Shown piece after piece: positions 1-8,696 of a DNA stretch of 64,000 bases. Each line of letters starts with the position of its first letter. The first letter of the stretch is position 1. This stretch comes from Chitinophaga pinensis (GTDB lineage: Bacteria > Bacteroidota > Bacteroidia > Chitinophagales > CAIOSU01): positions 124,001-188,000 of the forward strand of contig CAMDKI010000003.1 in NCBI GenBank assembly GCA_945901065.1. Direction: 5' to 3'. The notes beneath the pieces are model-generated. The model saw only the letters and a list, made by a program, of their open reading frames with translations, was not told the origin of the DNA and did no database searches. A program made the position numbers and the translations under genes.

Positions 1-14
1 TTAGTTTCCATTTT

Positions 15-1406
15 TTAATTTCTACCCAGCATATCTTCTGGCACAACCCACTCATCAAACTGCTCACTGGTCAATAGTTCTAGCTTTAAGGCTGCTTCTT
101 TAAGGGTAATATCCTCAGCATGCGCCAGTTTGGCTATTTTGGCGGCATTGTCATACCCTATATGGGTGTTTAATGCAGTGACCAACATAAGGGAGTCATA
201 AAGGTTCTTAGTTATCACCTTATGGTTAGGTTCAATACCTATGGCGCAATTTTCGTTGAAAGAGTTGCATGCGTCGCCAATCAACCTTGCCGATTGCAAG
301 AAGTTAGTGATAATTAACGGTTTGAAAACATTAAGCTCGAAATGGCCATTACTTCCACCAATATTGATAGCTACATCATTGCCCATTACTTGCGCCGCAA
401 CCATTGTAATAGCCTCACTTTGGGTAGGGTTTACCTTGCCTGGCATAATGGATGAGCCTGGCTCATTGGCAGGTATCAATATCTCGCCAATACCGCAACG
501 GGGGCCTGAAGACAACATACGCACATCGTTGCCAATTTTCATCAGGCTAACGGCTACTGTTTTCAAGGCGCCGTGTGCCTCCACAATAGCATCGTTAGCT
601 GCCAGCGCTTCAAACTTGTTTTCAGCAGTTATAAACGGCAAGCCTGTTAGCTGTGCAATATGTTTAGCCACACTCTCGGAGTACCCAGGAGGGGTATTAA
701 TGCCCGTGCCCACCGCAGTACCGCCCAAAGCCAACTCGCTAAGGTGCGCCAAAGTGTTGTTAATGGCGCGCTGCCCATGCTTTAGCTGGCTTACATAGGC
801 GCTAAACTCTTGACCCAAAGTAAGCGGCGTAGCATCCATAAAGTGGGTGCGGCCTATCTTTACAATGTCTTTATACTCTTCGGCCTTTTGGGCAAGGGTA
901 GCACGCAAAGCCTCAATGCCTGGTAAGGTAGTATTGCTCAACATTTGGTATGCGGCAATGTGCATGGCCGTTGGGAAGGTATCATTGCTGCTCTGCGACA
1001 TGTTTACATCATCGTTCGGGTGGATGAATTTCTTCGCATCCTCTAGGCTGCCGCCATACAATAGTTGTGCACGGTTGCTTATTACCTCGTTTACATTCAT
1101 GTTGCTTTGGGTGCCGCTGCCGGTTTGCCACACTACCAACGGAAACTGGTCGTCGTGCTGGCCTGCCAAAATCTCGTCACATACCGCACCAATCAAGTTG
1201 CATTTTTCATCGCTTAGTATCCCTGCATCGCGGTTGGTAAGCGCTGCAGCCTTTTTCAATATCGCAAAGGCTCGTATAATCTCGATGGGCATAAATTGAC
1301 CACCAATTTTAAAGTTCTCGAGCGAGCGCTGTGTTTGCGCTGCCCACAATTTATCGGCCGGAACGTCTACATAGCCAATGGTGTCTTTTTCCTTTCTAAA
1401 ACTCAT
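15..1406 (-). CDS. fumC: Class II fumarate hydratase
   Basis: Interconverts fumarate and L-malate in the cytosolic TCA cycle. The 463-residue length is normal for the iron-independent class II fumarase, and the lyase-superfamily signature [11 protein letters not shown] is intact in the C-terminal half, together with the upstream [14 protein letters not shown] and [13 protein letters not shown] blocks that build the active site. The protein starts at an ATG and begins [16 protein letters not shown], the usual N-terminus of the family. It is transcribed on its own from the minus strand. The next gene on the same strand (enoyl-CoA hydratase) ends about 150 bases upstream, and the gap holds a pair of inverted AATTTGGAAATG repeats. 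Aspartase and argininosuccinate lyase share the signature, but the whole length reads as fumarase. Confidence 0.97.
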   Translation of the reverse strand: MSFRKEKDTIGYVDVPADKLWAAQTQRSLENFKIGGQFMPIEIIRAFAILKKAAALTNRDAGILSDEKCNLIGAVCDEILAGQHDDQFPLVVWQTGSGTQSNMNVNEVISNRAQLLYGGSLEDAKKFIHPNDDVNMSQSSNDTFPTAMHIAAYQMLSNTTLPGIEALRATLAQKAEEYKDIVKIGRTHFMDATPLTLGQEFSAYVSQLKHGQRAINNTLAHLSELALGGTAVGTGINTPPGYSESVAKHIAQLTGLPFITAENKFEALAANDAIVEAHGALKTVAVSLMKIGNDVRMLSSGPRCGIGEILIPANEPGSSIMPGKVNPTQSEAITMVAAQVMGNDVAINIGGSNGHFELNVFKPLIITNFLQSARLIGDACNSFNENCAIGIEPNHKVITKNLYDSLMLVTALNTHIGYDNAAKIAKLAHAEDITLKEAALKLELLTSEQFDEWVVPEDMLGRN

Positions 1407-1414
1407 TTTATATT

Positions 1415-1557
1415 AATTTGAAAAATTTGGAAATGAGGCAATTTGGAAATGGTATTTAGGTATGGTTAATTGAAAACGCGAGCAAATTTTGAAAGTAGAG
1501 ATGTTCATTAGTGAAATTCCATTTCCAAATTTTCAAATCGGCACATTTTCAAATTGG
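1415..1557. repeat. Inverted pair of AATTTGGAAATG-type intergenic repeats
   Basis: The gap between fumC and the enoyl-CoA hydratase gene holds two arms. The arm at 1415-1452 repeats AATTTGRAAA/AATTTGGAAATG units. The arm at 1516-1557 carries the reverse complement, with CATTTCCAAATT and CATTTTCAAATTGG units. The arms lie 9 bases from the fumC start and 1 base from the hydratase stop. A third copy in the same unit style is at 14409-14443. Function is unknown. Confidence 0.7.
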
Positions 1558-1558
1558 T

Positions 1559-2338
1559 TTACTTGCCTTGAAAATTCGCCTTACGCTTCTCTAAGAAGGC
1601 GCTAGCGCCTTCTTTAAAGTCAGTGGTAAGGGTGCAGGCAGCAAAACCGTCAATTTCGGTTTGGTAGCCATCAACGCCATCTTCATACACGGCATTGATG
1701 CTATCAACTACATAACCAATAGCCAAAGGTGCTTTTGCGGCAATGCTTTCAATGATCTCAATTGCGGTATCAACCAAGGTATCATTGTGGCCCAGTTGGT
1801 TTACCAGTCCTATGCGGTATGCCTCAGCGCCATTTATCATTTTGCCCGTCATTAGTAGTTCGAAGGCACGGCCCTTGCCCACCAGTTGGGTCATGCGTTG
1901 GGTGCCGCCATAGCCTGGTATAATGCCTAGGTTTACTTCGGGCTGGCCAAACTTAGCCGTTTCGCCACTTATGCGCATATGGCAGGCCATAGCCAACTCG
2001 CAACCACCGCCCAATGCAAAACCGTTTACGGCAGCAACAATAGGCTTAGGCGAACGCTCCAAGCGAAAGAACAAGTCTTGGCCGCGTTTGGCCAATTTGC
2101 GAGCACCCTCGGCATCCAAACCAGTAAACTCCGATATATCGGCACCGGCCGCAAACGCACGGGTTCCTTTGCCCGTAATTACGGCACCTTTAAGGGTATG
2201 GTTGGTATATAGTTCGTCAATGGCCAAAGTTAATTCGTCGAACACAGTTTTGTTGAGGGCATTAAGTTTGTCTTCGCGGTTGAGGGTAATAACCAACACA
2301 CTGTTTTGCACTTCGGTCAATATCGTTTCGTAAGCCAT
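1559..2338 (-). CDS. Enoyl-CoA hydratase/isomerase family protein
   Basis: A 259-residue crotonase-fold enzyme, most likely hydrating trans-2-enoyl-CoA in beta-oxidation. The oxyanion-hole region AVNGFALGGGCELAMAC and the second catalytic block GQPEVNLGIIPGYGGTQR are both present, each with its catalytic Glu, which argues for a true hydratase rather than an isomerase or a dead paralogue. The ATG at 2336-2338 gives MAYETILTEVQNSVLVITLN, the normal family start. A longer reading from 2380 adds 14 residues with no family support. An acyl-CoA dehydrogenase (10.5 kb) and a thiolase (37 kb) elsewhere in the window could supply the neighbouring beta-oxidation steps, but the three genes are unlinked. 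Confidence 0.95.
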   Translation of the reverse strand: MAYETILTEVQNSVLVITLNREDKLNALNKTVFDELTLAIDELYTNHTLKGAVITGKGTRAFAAGADISEFTGLDAEGARKLAKRGQDLFFRLERSPKPIVAAVNGFALGGGCELAMACHMRISGETAKFGQPEVNLGIIPGYGGTQRMTQLVGKGRAFELLMTGKMINGAEAYRIGLVNQLGHNDTLVDTAIEIIESIAAKAPLAIGYVVDSINAVYEDGVDGYQTEIDGFAACTLTTDFKEGASAFLEKRKANFQGK

Positions 2339-2421
2339 TGGGTATTTGCTTTTTGATTGAACAGCAAATATAACGGTCATAGGTCAAAGTGAAGGATTGC
2401 GAGGGAATTTATTTGGCTTTT

Positions 2422-2495
2422 GGGGTAGGTTTGTTGGAAACCCCGCTCTTCGTAGGCTCCGCCTGCGAAGCATTAAAGTTAAGAGGCTGTGCCTC
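2422..2495. repeat. Cluster of three small hairpins between divergent genes
   Basis: Three inverted repeats follow one another. GGTTT-gttgg-AAACC lies at 2428-2442, inside GGGGT...ACCCC (2422-2444). CTTCGTAGGC-tcc-GCCTGCGAAG lies at 2448-2470 with one mismatch. GAGGC-tgt-GCCTC lies at 2483-2495. They sit in the short space between the divergent hydratase and ATP-grasp genes, so a terminator role is unlikely. They resemble REP-type repeats, but no second copy was seen here. Confidence 0.55.
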
Positions 2496-2510
2496 GCCAA
2501 ACAAATCCGC

Positions 2511-2518
2511 TAACTTTA
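2511..2518 (+). promoter_or_regulatory. Bacteroidota -7 box, 4 nt before the ATP-grasp start
   Basis: TAACTTTA matches TA-N2-TTTG in seven of eight positions (the last base differs) and is followed by CCCA and then the ATG at 2523. This spacing puts the transcription start at or next to the start codon. No clear -33 TTG was seen. Confidence 0.5.
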
Positions 2519-2522
2519 CCCA

Positions 2523-3617
2523 ATGCAGCAGGCAGTGGTATTATTTGGAGGTGGGCGCTGGGGTAAGGAGTATGTAGCCGATATGATACGCGCTACAGGC
2601 GCCGAGCTTATTTGGCCCCACGAGTGGCAACGGGCAAGAACGTTCGGGCAAGTTGCGGTAATTGCGCTTGATGAATACATAGCTGAAGACGCCCTAGCCG
2701 TTGCCGAAAAACTGGGTGTGCCATTCTATCCTACCGAAAGCCATTTTATTACCTTCCATAAGCACCGCTTGCGAGCCCTTTGGAACGAATTGGCTGTAGG
2801 AAACCCAGATTTAATGGCTCTGCCTTTTGAGTGGCTGACTAATGGTGCGCCATCTATTGCGCCACCACTTTTCCCTCTGATTATTAAGCCCGATGCGTAT
2901 TCCGGTTCGGTGGGGGTGCGGCTGGTGCAACAGCCTGCGGAATTAAATGGAGCACTTGACCAACTAAAGTATATACTCAAACAAGAGCAAGCAGCTTATG
3001 CAGGCGATTTTGACGTTTGCCAGGATATACTCTTGGAGCAAGCCATACCGCGTAAGCCCATGTCCGGCTGCGAAAGCGAGTTTACGTTGCACCTGCTCAG
3101 CCGAAACGGACAGCACTGTCTTTTAGCAACAGCAGAAAAGCAACTAAACCCCGACAGCTATATTGAGATAGGGCATACCGTGCCTGCAGTTAGCATACCG
3201 CAAGCTTTTATTGAAATAGCAGTGGCAGTTACCGTGCAAATGTTGCAGCAGCTTGAGGTGCAACAGTGCATCAGCAATTGGGAATTTATTATTACCCCCA
3301 ACAACCAAATAACGTTAGTTGAAGGACAGTTGCGCCCCTCGGGCGATAGGTTGATGAAATTGATACAGCTGGCCACGGGCATTAACCCATTTGAGGCATT
3401 GCTAGGTGGTGAGGTAGCGGCTCAACATCATAAGACCGCTTGTATCAAGTGGCTCGGCCCTGAAGATATATTGCTGGTTGACGGTAAATACACCATACCC
3501 AACTTACCCGTTGGCTGGGAAACGATAATTGACGAAGCCGCTCTGCGCGTCAACCCCGAATGGCCTGGCCCTATAGATTGGTACAATAGGCATGTGGCGG
3601 TGGTAGGTACGTTGTAA
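2523..3617 (+). CDS. ATP-grasp domain carboxylate-amine/thiol ligase-like protein
   Basis: A 364-residue ATP-grasp enzyme of unknown substrate. The central FPLIIKPDAYSGSVGVRLV is the nucleotide-binding strand with its Lys and glycine loop, followed by a downstream acidic patch (DVCQDILLEQAI). ISNWEFIITPNNQITLVEG and QLRPSGDRLMKL form the typical C-terminal metal-binding core, with its Glu and Arg. The N-terminal 100 residues look like the Rossmann-like pre-ATP-grasp lobe (VVLFGGGRWGKEYVADMI). Related families ligate amino acids or build peptide-like natural products (carnosine synthase/L-amino-acid ligase type), but no biosynthetic partner gene is next to it. The ATG is 4 nt downstream of a -7 box, which supports the chosen start. 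Only the ATP-grasp assignment is firm. Confidence 0.85.
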   Translation: MQQAVVLFGGGRWGKEYVADMIRATGAELIWPHEWQRARTFGQVAVIALDEYIAEDALAVAEKLGVPFYPTESHFITFHKHRLRALWNELAVGNPDLMALPFEWLTNGAPSIAPPLFPLIIKPDAYSGSVGVRLVQQPAELNGALDQLKYILKQEQAAYAGDFDVCQDILLEQAIPRKPMSGCESEFTLHLLSRNGQHCLLATAEKQLNPDSYIEIGHTVPAVSIPQAFIEIAVAVTVQMLQQLEVQQCISNWEFIITPNNQITLVEGQLRPSGDRLMKLIQLATGINPFEALLGGEVAAQHHKTACIKWLGPEDILLVDGKYTIPNLPVGWETIIDEAALRVNPEWPGPIDWYNRHVAVVGTL

Positions 3618-3631
3618 GCTGTGCATTAGAA

Positions 3632-4240
3632 CTACGCCACAAACCTGCTCTTATGCCCCCATTTGATGTAAGCAAACATCATTACATCGAACCAAAAGTG
3701 GGCAGTGATGGCAGAGAAAATACCCACGTTTACCATCAAGTAGCCAAAGCCTGCACTTACCAGCACCATCAATAGGCCATATATGGTAGTAGTTACATCG
3801 GTAATACTCAAGTAACCATGCAGTGCAATGAAGATAATGGCCGTAAACCAAATACCCAACCAAGGCTGTATGCCGCCCCTGAACAGCAGCTCTTCGCCCA
3901 CGCCAGCGCAAAACGAGTAAAAAACCATTTCGGGGAAACTGGGGTTAAGGTCGGTAATAAACTGCTGGAAAAAGCTTTTACTTTCTTTAAACCATTCAGT
4001 ACGGATAAGCGCTATGGCCAATATGGCTGTAGCTATACCAAACGAGGTGCCATGCAACAATTGCAATTTAATGGCCAAGCCACTGGCCATAAACTCGGGC
4101 AATGCAGCGCGGTGCGCAAACACAACCAACAATAGCCCAATGCCACCCATGCCTACCAAAGTAAGCAGGCTCATTAAAAACACTTGTAGGCGCGTGACTT
4201 TCACAACGGCAAAGGTAACCACTGGCAAGGCAAATGCCAA
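3632..4240 (-). CDS. CPBP family intramembrane metalloprotease (Abi/Rce1-like)
   Basis: A multi-pass membrane protein of about 202 residues with the CPBP motifs in order. GVGEELLFRGGIQPWLG carries the EExxxR motif. FIALHGYLS carries the second-motif His, and ITAHFWFDVMMF the C-terminal His. The family includes CAAX-processing proteases and bacteriocin-immunity-like proteins; the substrate here is unknown. The start is uncertain: the open frame begins at a TTG (4238-4240), and two codons further upstream an in-frame ATG (4247-4249) is followed directly by a TAG. The gene converges with the ATP-grasp gene (14-base gap) and is divergent from thiL. Confidence 0.9.
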   Translation of the reverse strand: MAFALPVVTFAVVKVTRLQVFLMSLLTLVGMGGIGLLLVVFAHRAALPEFMASGLAIKLQLLHGTSFGIATAILAIALIRTEWFKESKSFFQQFITDLNPSFPEMVFYSFCAGVGEELLFRGGIQPWLGIWFTAIIFIALHGYLSITDVTTTIYGLLMVLVSAGFGYLMVNVGIFSAITAHFWFDVMMFAYIKWGHKSRFVA

Positions 4241-4266
4241 CCACTACATTATCGTTAGCCAAATAC

Positions 4267-4294
4267 TTGGCACATGATACTCGTTACTTGCTAC
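4267..4294. repeat. Degenerate 7-bp repeat block (xxxxxAC heptads)
   Basis: TTGGCAC ATGATAC TCGTTAC TTGCTAC reads as four heptads ending in AC, three of them in TAC. It lies directly upstream of the thiL promoter. A block in the same style, TTGATAC TTTATAC TCATTAC TTGATAC, is at 18281-18308. Function is unknown. Confidence 0.5.
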
Positions 4295-4302
4295 TATCCC
4301 CG

Positions 4303-4310
4303 TATCTTTG
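4303..4310 (+). promoter_or_regulatory. Bacteroidota -7 box, 4 nt before thiL
   Basis: TATCTTTG is a perfect TA-N2-TTTG. It is followed by CACC and the ATG at 4315. The expected transcription start coincides with the start codon, which suggests a leaderless transcript. Confidence 0.65.
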
Positions 4311-4314
4311 CACC

Positions 4315-5379
4315 ATGCAAACCCCAGCAAACGAGAAACGTACCGAAATTGGCGCCCTTGGCGAATTTGGCCTTATACGATTGCTTACCAATAGCATCAA
4401 GCTTAACCAAGAAAGCAGCATAAAAGGCGTGGGCGATGATGCCGCCGTGGTAAACCACCAAGGTAAAAACACTGTGATAACTACCGATATGCTGGCCGAA
4501 GGCATCCACTTCGACCTGATGTATACGCCCCTAAAACACTTGGGCTACAAGGCCATAGTGGTAAACCTAAGCGATATATATGCCATGAACGCCACGCCTA
4601 CCCAGGTAACGGTATCTATAGCCATCAGCAACCGTTTTTCGGTGGAGGCTATCGAAGAAATTTACGAAGGCATATACGTGGCCTGCAAAAAATATGGTGT
4701 AGATTTAGTAGGTGGCGATACGACCTCTTCCCTATCAGGTCTGGTCATAAGCGTAACCGCACTTGGAGTAGCCAATAGCGAGGATCTAGTGTACCGCAAT
4801 GGTGCTAAACCAGGCGATGCCATTTGCGTAAGCGGGGATTTGGGAAGTGCATACCTTGGCCTACAGATATTGGAGCGCGAAAAGCAGATATACCTAGAGC
4901 ACCCCGATGTGCAGCCCGACTTGGAAAACGAGCAATACATTATTGGTCGCCAACTGAAGCCAGAGGCCCGCAAAGATGTTATAGAGCTGTTGAAAGAGCA
5001 TGGTATTAAGCCCACTTCGATGATTGATATATCGGATGGTTTGTCGTCGGAGATATTGCACATTTGCACCCAATCGGGCGTAGGGGCGAAACTATACGAA
5101 GACCAAGTGCCCATTAGCGAAGAAGCCTACAACTTAGCCATTAAATTCAACCTCGACCCTATTACTTGCGCCCTAAATGGTGGCGAAGACTACGAGCTAC
5201 TGTTTACCGTAAAGGCCGAAGACGTTACCAAACTATCCAACGAGTGGAACGTAACCGTAATAGGCCGCATAGCCGAAAAAAGCGAAGGCGTAACGCTTAC
5301 CACCAAAGGCGGCAACGTGTTTCCCATCTCTGCCCAAGGCTGGGACCCGCTCATTAAGGCCGGCATATTAGATGCGTGA
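4315..5379 (+). CDS. thiL: Thiamine-monophosphate kinase
   Basis: Phosphorylates thiamine monophosphate with ATP to give the cofactor thiamine pyrophosphate. At 354 residues it has the PurM/ThiL-fold landmarks: VGDDAAVV near residue 40, TTDMLAEGIHFDL and VVNLSDIYAMNATPTQVTVS (Mg/ATP site), VGGDTTSS, MIDISDGLSSE and NGGEDYELLFTV. The ATG at 4315 is preferred over the frame's earlier codon at 4234 because MQTPANEKRTEIGALGEFGLI leads straight into the family N-terminus, and a -7 box lies 4 nt upstream. No other thiamine gene is adjacent. Confidence 0.96.
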   Translation: MQTPANEKRTEIGALGEFGLIRLLTNSIKLNQESSIKGVGDDAAVVNHQGKNTVITTDMLAEGIHFDLMYTPLKHLGYKAIVVNLSDIYAMNATPTQVTVSIAISNRFSVEAIEEIYEGIYVACKKYGVDLVGGDTTSSLSGLVISVTALGVANSEDLVYRNGAKPGDAICVSGDLGSAYLGLQILEREKQIYLEHPDVQPDLENEQYIIGRQLKPEARKDVIELLKEHGIKPTSMIDISDGLSSEILHICTQSGVGAKLYEDQVPISEEAYNLAIKFNLDPITCALNGGEDYELLFTVKAEDVTKLSNEWNVTVIGRIAEKSEGVTLTTKGGNVFPISAQGWDPLIKAGILDA

Positions 5380-5446
5380 GGGTAGTTTTGTCGTGTAGGA
5401 AGGTAGTATTCATAAGGGATGGAGCGCCGCTTAGAAACGATTTAAT

Positions 5447-5902
5447 ATGATAATAGACCGCATTTTTTCGTTGGTAAATAAGCGTACTTTATCGGCTACT
5501 ATTGCCGGTAAAGTTGCCAATGCCAGCCAAATTAAGCATCAAGGATACGTATTCGATAAAATTGAGAGCGGTAAGTTCGTGGTTGTGCCTATGGATGGTA
5601 TCTTTTCGGTATTTTATATTGTAGTTTTCCATTTTCAAGTTCAGCAAGTTGATGGCACTTGCAAGCTGATTAGCAAACTACGATTATTGCAAGTAATTTT
5701 TATTGACTTCATTTTGAGTCTACTGATATTAGTTGGAGCAATTCAGTTGTTTTCAGGGGCATTTCAAAGCTCACTAATGGTTTTAATAATGATAGCTATG
5801 TTATGTAGTTTCCTTATTATACAAATGCTAGCCTTTCAATTTTTAGCCTTCAATGAAATTGAAAGTGCCTTGCGGCGGGCGGATTTCACTTTTCCCGAAT
5901 AA
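5447..5902 (+). CDS. Hypothetical membrane protein
   Basis: A 151-residue protein that I do not recognise. Its first 75 residues are soluble-looking. Two adjacent hydrophobic stretches follow (around residues 80-103, IFIDFILSLLILVGAIQLF, and 108-133, LMVLIMIAMLCSFLIIQML), suggesting a helical hairpin in the inner membrane, and the tail NEIESALRRADFTFPE is short and polar. The gene lies on the same strand as thiL, 67 bases downstream, and may be co-transcribed with it. Codon use looks like the neighbours'. It has no recognisable catalytic motif. Confidence 0.7.
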   Translation: MIIDRIFSLVNKRTLSATIAGKVANASQIKHQGYVFDKIESGKFVVVPMDGIFSVFYIVVFHFQVQQVDGTCKLISKLRLLQVIFIDFILSLLILVGAIQLFSGAFQSSLMVLIMIAMLCSFLIIQMLAFQFLAFNEIESALRRADFTFPE

Positions 5903-5999
5903 CCATTTGGCAATCAACTATCATCCAAATCTTTCAGAAACTTCTGCACGTCTCCTTGCTATTCCCTAACTTCACAGCTCACCATCGCCAATACCACAA

Positions 6000-6923
6000 G
6001 TGAGCAAAACTGTAGCCTTAGTACTTACCAGTGGCAGTGCCCGTGGCATGGCGCATATTGGGGCTATTGAGGAACTGGAAGCTAGGGGTTACCAAATAAA
6101 AGTAGTTTCCGGCTCATCAATGGGGGCGGTGGTTGGCGGCTTGTATGCAGCTGGCAAATTGGATATGTACCGTGATTGGGTCATTTCGCTCAGCCGGATG
6201 GATGTATTCAATCTGTTCGATTTTGCTTTTAGCTCATCGGGGCTGTTAAAGGGCGAGCGGGTGTTTGAAGAAATGGCCCGCCTGCTGGGTGATGCCCAAA
6301 TTGAAGACTTGCATATACCCTACACGGCGGTGGTAACCGATATATTGGCCAAAAAAGAAGTGTGGATGCAGCAGGGCAGCCTGTTTAAGGCCATACGCGC
6401 ATCGGTAGCGGTACCCACTATTGTTACCCCCGTTTATACTGATACCCAAATACTGGTTGACGGTGGCGTGCTAAACCCTATGCCCATTGAGCCGGTGCTG
6501 GGCCACCAATACGACTTGCTGATAGTTGTAAATACCAACGCCGAAATACCTTACCATAAGCACTACCTGCCTACCAAGCAAGAAGTGCAAGATGCGGAAG
6601 TATATCAAGGAAGGCTGGCACAGTTTCGCAAAAAATGGTCGAAGTACCTAACCACCAATAGCACCGCAAGCCCAGAACAGATACAGAAAATTGAGAAGCT
6701 AGGATACATGAGCCTGCTAAACAAAGCTGTAGACTTAATGGAAAACCGCATTATAGAACTCAGCCTTGAAAAACACCAGCCCGATATAGTGGTAAACGTA
6801 AGCCGAGAGGTGTGCAGCATGTTCGAGTTTCACAAAGCCAAAGAAGTTATTGAGGCCGGCCGCATAGCCACAAGAGAAACTTTGGATAACTTTGAGGCGG
6901 AAATGAGCAAACGAGAGTTGTAA
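6000..6923 (+). CDS. Patatin-like phospholipase
   Basis: A predicted lipid acyl hydrolase of 307 residues using a Ser-Asp dyad. The oxyanion loop SGSARGMAHIGA is at residues 11-22, the nucleophile elbow GSSMG has Ser40, and the dyad aspartate lies in ILVDGGVLNPMP (Asp154). This is the rssA-type bacterial patatin arrangement. No signal peptide is visible, so a cytoplasmic or membrane-surface location is likely. The start is a GTG at 6000 (GTG AGC AAA ACT), 25 nt downstream of a TAACTTCA box at 5967-5974. An M29 aminopeptidase follows on the same strand after about 117 bases. Confidence 0.93.
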   Translation: MSKTVALVLTSGSARGMAHIGAIEELEARGYQIKVVSGSSMGAVVGGLYAAGKLDMYRDWVISLSRMDVFNLFDFAFSSSGLLKGERVFEEMARLLGDAQIEDLHIPYTAVVTDILAKKEVWMQQGSLFKAIRASVAVPTIVTPVYTDTQILVDGGVLNPMPIEPVLGHQYDLLIVVNTNAEIPYHKHYLPTKQEVQDAEVYQGRLAQFRKKWSKYLTTNSTASPEQIQKIEKLGYMSLLNKAVDLMENRIIELSLEKHQPDIVVNVSREVCSMFEFHKAKEVIEAGRIATRETLDNFEAEMSKREL

Positions 6924-7040
6924 TACACCGCGCTGTCAATAGCATCAACAATAAACGAGGTGTATAACTTTACCGAGCAACACCTCCCTAACCCTCCTTT
7001 ACAGGAGGGAATCGTAATAAAAATATTGAAACCATCCGAC

Positions 7041-8144
7041 ATGAAAAAGACCATTTTAGAGAAATACGCCCATTTATTGGTGCATTACAGCCTGTATCTA
7101 AAGCCCGGTGAAAAGCTATTTGTGCGCACTACCACCTTGGCCGAGCCTTTGGTAAAGGAGCTATACCGCGCCGCCACCCGCGCTGGGGCTATAATGGAGG
7201 TGTTTTTTGATTTTGAAGACCAAGGCAAAATATTGGCCGAAGAAGGCAGCGATGAACTATTGCAATACACCTCGCCATTTATGCAATATGCATTCGAGCA
7301 CTTTGATGCATACTTAAACATTATGGCGCCGTACAACCTCATGGGCATGCAGCAAGCCAATCCCGAAAAGGTAAAGCTCATGAAAAGCGCCAGCAAACCC
7401 TATATGAAGGTATATAACGAGCGCACGGGAAACGGCAATATGCGCCGCAGCCTATGCCTGTACCCAACACCAGCCAGCGCGCAAGCGGCAGGTATGAGCA
7501 TGGATGACTACGAGAACTTTGTTTTTGGTGCTTGCCACCTGTTTGCCGAAAACCCAGAAGCAGAGTGGCTCAAGATTCGCGTGTTTCAGCAGCGTATTGT
7601 TGATCACCTAAACACGGTGCACACGGTGCGATATGTAAACCCCAAAACCGACATCAGCTTTGTAACTGCAGGCCGCACTTGGATAAACTCTGATGGCAAA
7701 GCCAATATGCCAAGTGGAGAGGTGTTTACCAGCCCCGTTGAAGATTCGGTAAACGGATACGTGCATTTCGATTATCCATCTATTTACAGTGGCCACGAAG
7801 TGCAGGGCATTACCTTGCACGTTGAAAACGGGGAGGTGAAAAAATGGGAAGCTAAACACGGACAAGAGTTCCTAGACCGTATTTTTGATGAACCGGGAGC
7901 CCGTTTCTTTGGCGAGGCGGCCATTGGTTGCAACTATGGCATACAAACCCCTACCAAAAACATCTTGTTTGATGAGAAGATTGGCGGCACCATTCACATG
8001 GCCATTGGGCAAAGCTACCTGCAAGCCGGCGGCAAAAACGAAAGCACCGTGCACTGGGATATGATAGCCGACATGACCACCAATGGTGGCCAGATATTTA
8101 CCGACGGTACTTTGATTTATGAGAACGGGAGGTTCATCATCTAA
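7041..8144 (+). CDS. M29 family aminopeptidase
   Basis: A 367-residue metallo-aminopeptidase of the AmpS/aminopeptidase T family, which removes N-terminal amino acids using a two-metal centre in a cytosolic dimer. The conserved block ANMPSGEVFTSPVEDSVNG holds the metal-binding Glu residues. The C-terminal region with IGCNYGI, GGTIHMAIGQSY and VHWDMIADM supplies the His/Asp/Tyr ligands typical of M29. The ATG at 7041 (MKKTILEKYAHLLVHYSL) matches the family start. The earlier GTG at 6960 would add 27 unsupported residues. The gene converges with the 2H phosphoesterase with almost no gap (3 bases), and no terminator hairpin was seen between them. Confidence 0.94.
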   Translation: MKKTILEKYAHLLVHYSLYLKPGEKLFVRTTTLAEPLVKELYRAATRAGAIMEVFFDFEDQGKILAEEGSDELLQYTSPFMQYAFEHFDAYLNIMAPYNLMGMQQANPEKVKLMKSASKPYMKVYNERTGNGNMRRSLCLYPTPASAQAAGMSMDDYENFVFGACHLFAENPEAEWLKIRVFQQRIVDHLNTVHTVRYVNPKTDISFVTAGRTWINSDGKANMPSGEVFTSPVEDSVNGYVHFDYPSIYSGHEVQGITLHVENGEVKKWEAKHGQEFLDRIFDEPGARFFGEAAIGCNYGIQTPTKNILFDEKIGGTIHMAIGQSYLQAGGKNESTVHWDMIADMTTNGGQIFTDGTLIYENGRFII

Positions 8145-8147
8145 ATT

Positions 8148-8696
8148 TTAGAAACTAAACTCTCGCCAAGGTACCCAAACCTTGTCCACGTACTTCATAA
8201 TCCAAATGCTGTTTACTGGGAACATAGCAGAGAATGGCTCGTGCTCATAAGCCTGCCAAATAGCCCTAAAGGTTTCGGGTGATAAGTCACGAAAGGCAAC
8301 GGTTAGGTGCGGCCGCAATGGTCCTGGGTGGAAATGTTTTTCCTTGCTATGCCCCAAGGTTATAAAACCGGTTTTTAGCAATTCATAAAGCTGCTGCAAC
8401 GATTCGTTAGGTTGCACGTTTATAAACACGGCTCTGTTTCCTTCAAAACAACCAAAACCTTCAAGCATCAAATCGAATGGCACCGATTGCCACGCTGCAG
8501 CTTGATGAATCGGTATCAGTTTATCCAACTGTTCGTCGGTAGCACTATAGGGCGGTACTAGGGTAATGTGGGCAGGTTTGGTAATGGCTATGTGCGTATC
8601 ATACTTATTGCTTATAGCTAGCTTTGTCGCATATTCTTTCGATGCCAATTGGGGTGGGGGCAACAGTGCGGTAAGGTATAATGGCAGTTTATTCAT
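8148..8696 (-). CDS. 2'-5' RNA ligase/2H phosphoesterase family protein
   Basis: A 182-residue member of the 2H phosphoesterase superfamily. Both signature motifs are visible: HITLVPPY near residue 43 and HLTVAFRDL near residue 140, giving the two HxT catalytic histidine motifs. Family members ligate or hydrolyse 2'-5' or cyclic phosphodiester bonds in RNA; the true substrate here is unknown. I chose the ATG at 8694-8696 (MNKLPLYLTALLPPP), because the upstream extension MYLRYDPCCLLV is not family-like. The spacing between motifs and the overall length are typical of the ThpR/YjcG-like group. Confidence 0.85.
   Translation of the reverse strand: MNKLPLYLTALLPPPQLASKEYATKLAISNKYDTHIAITKPAHITLVPPYSATDEQLDKLIPIHQAAAWQSVPFDLMLEGFGCFEGNRAVFINVQPNESLQQLYELLKTGFITLGHSKEKHFHPGPLRPHLTVAFRDLSPETFRAIWQAYEHEPFSAMFPVNSIWIMKYVDKVWVPWREFSF

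Noticed and set aside
241-1299. Open frames on the plus strand within fumC
   Set aside because: Antisense of a clear fumarase; no family features.
2389-2577. 62-codon plus-strand frame before the ATP-grasp gene
   Set aside because: Overlaps the hairpin cluster and the ATP-grasp start in another frame; composition is not coding.
3651-4262. Minus-strand frames of 86 and 64 codons within the CPBP gene
   Set aside because: Other-frame shadows. The one starting at ATG 4260-4262 was considered as an alternative start but has no CPBP motifs.
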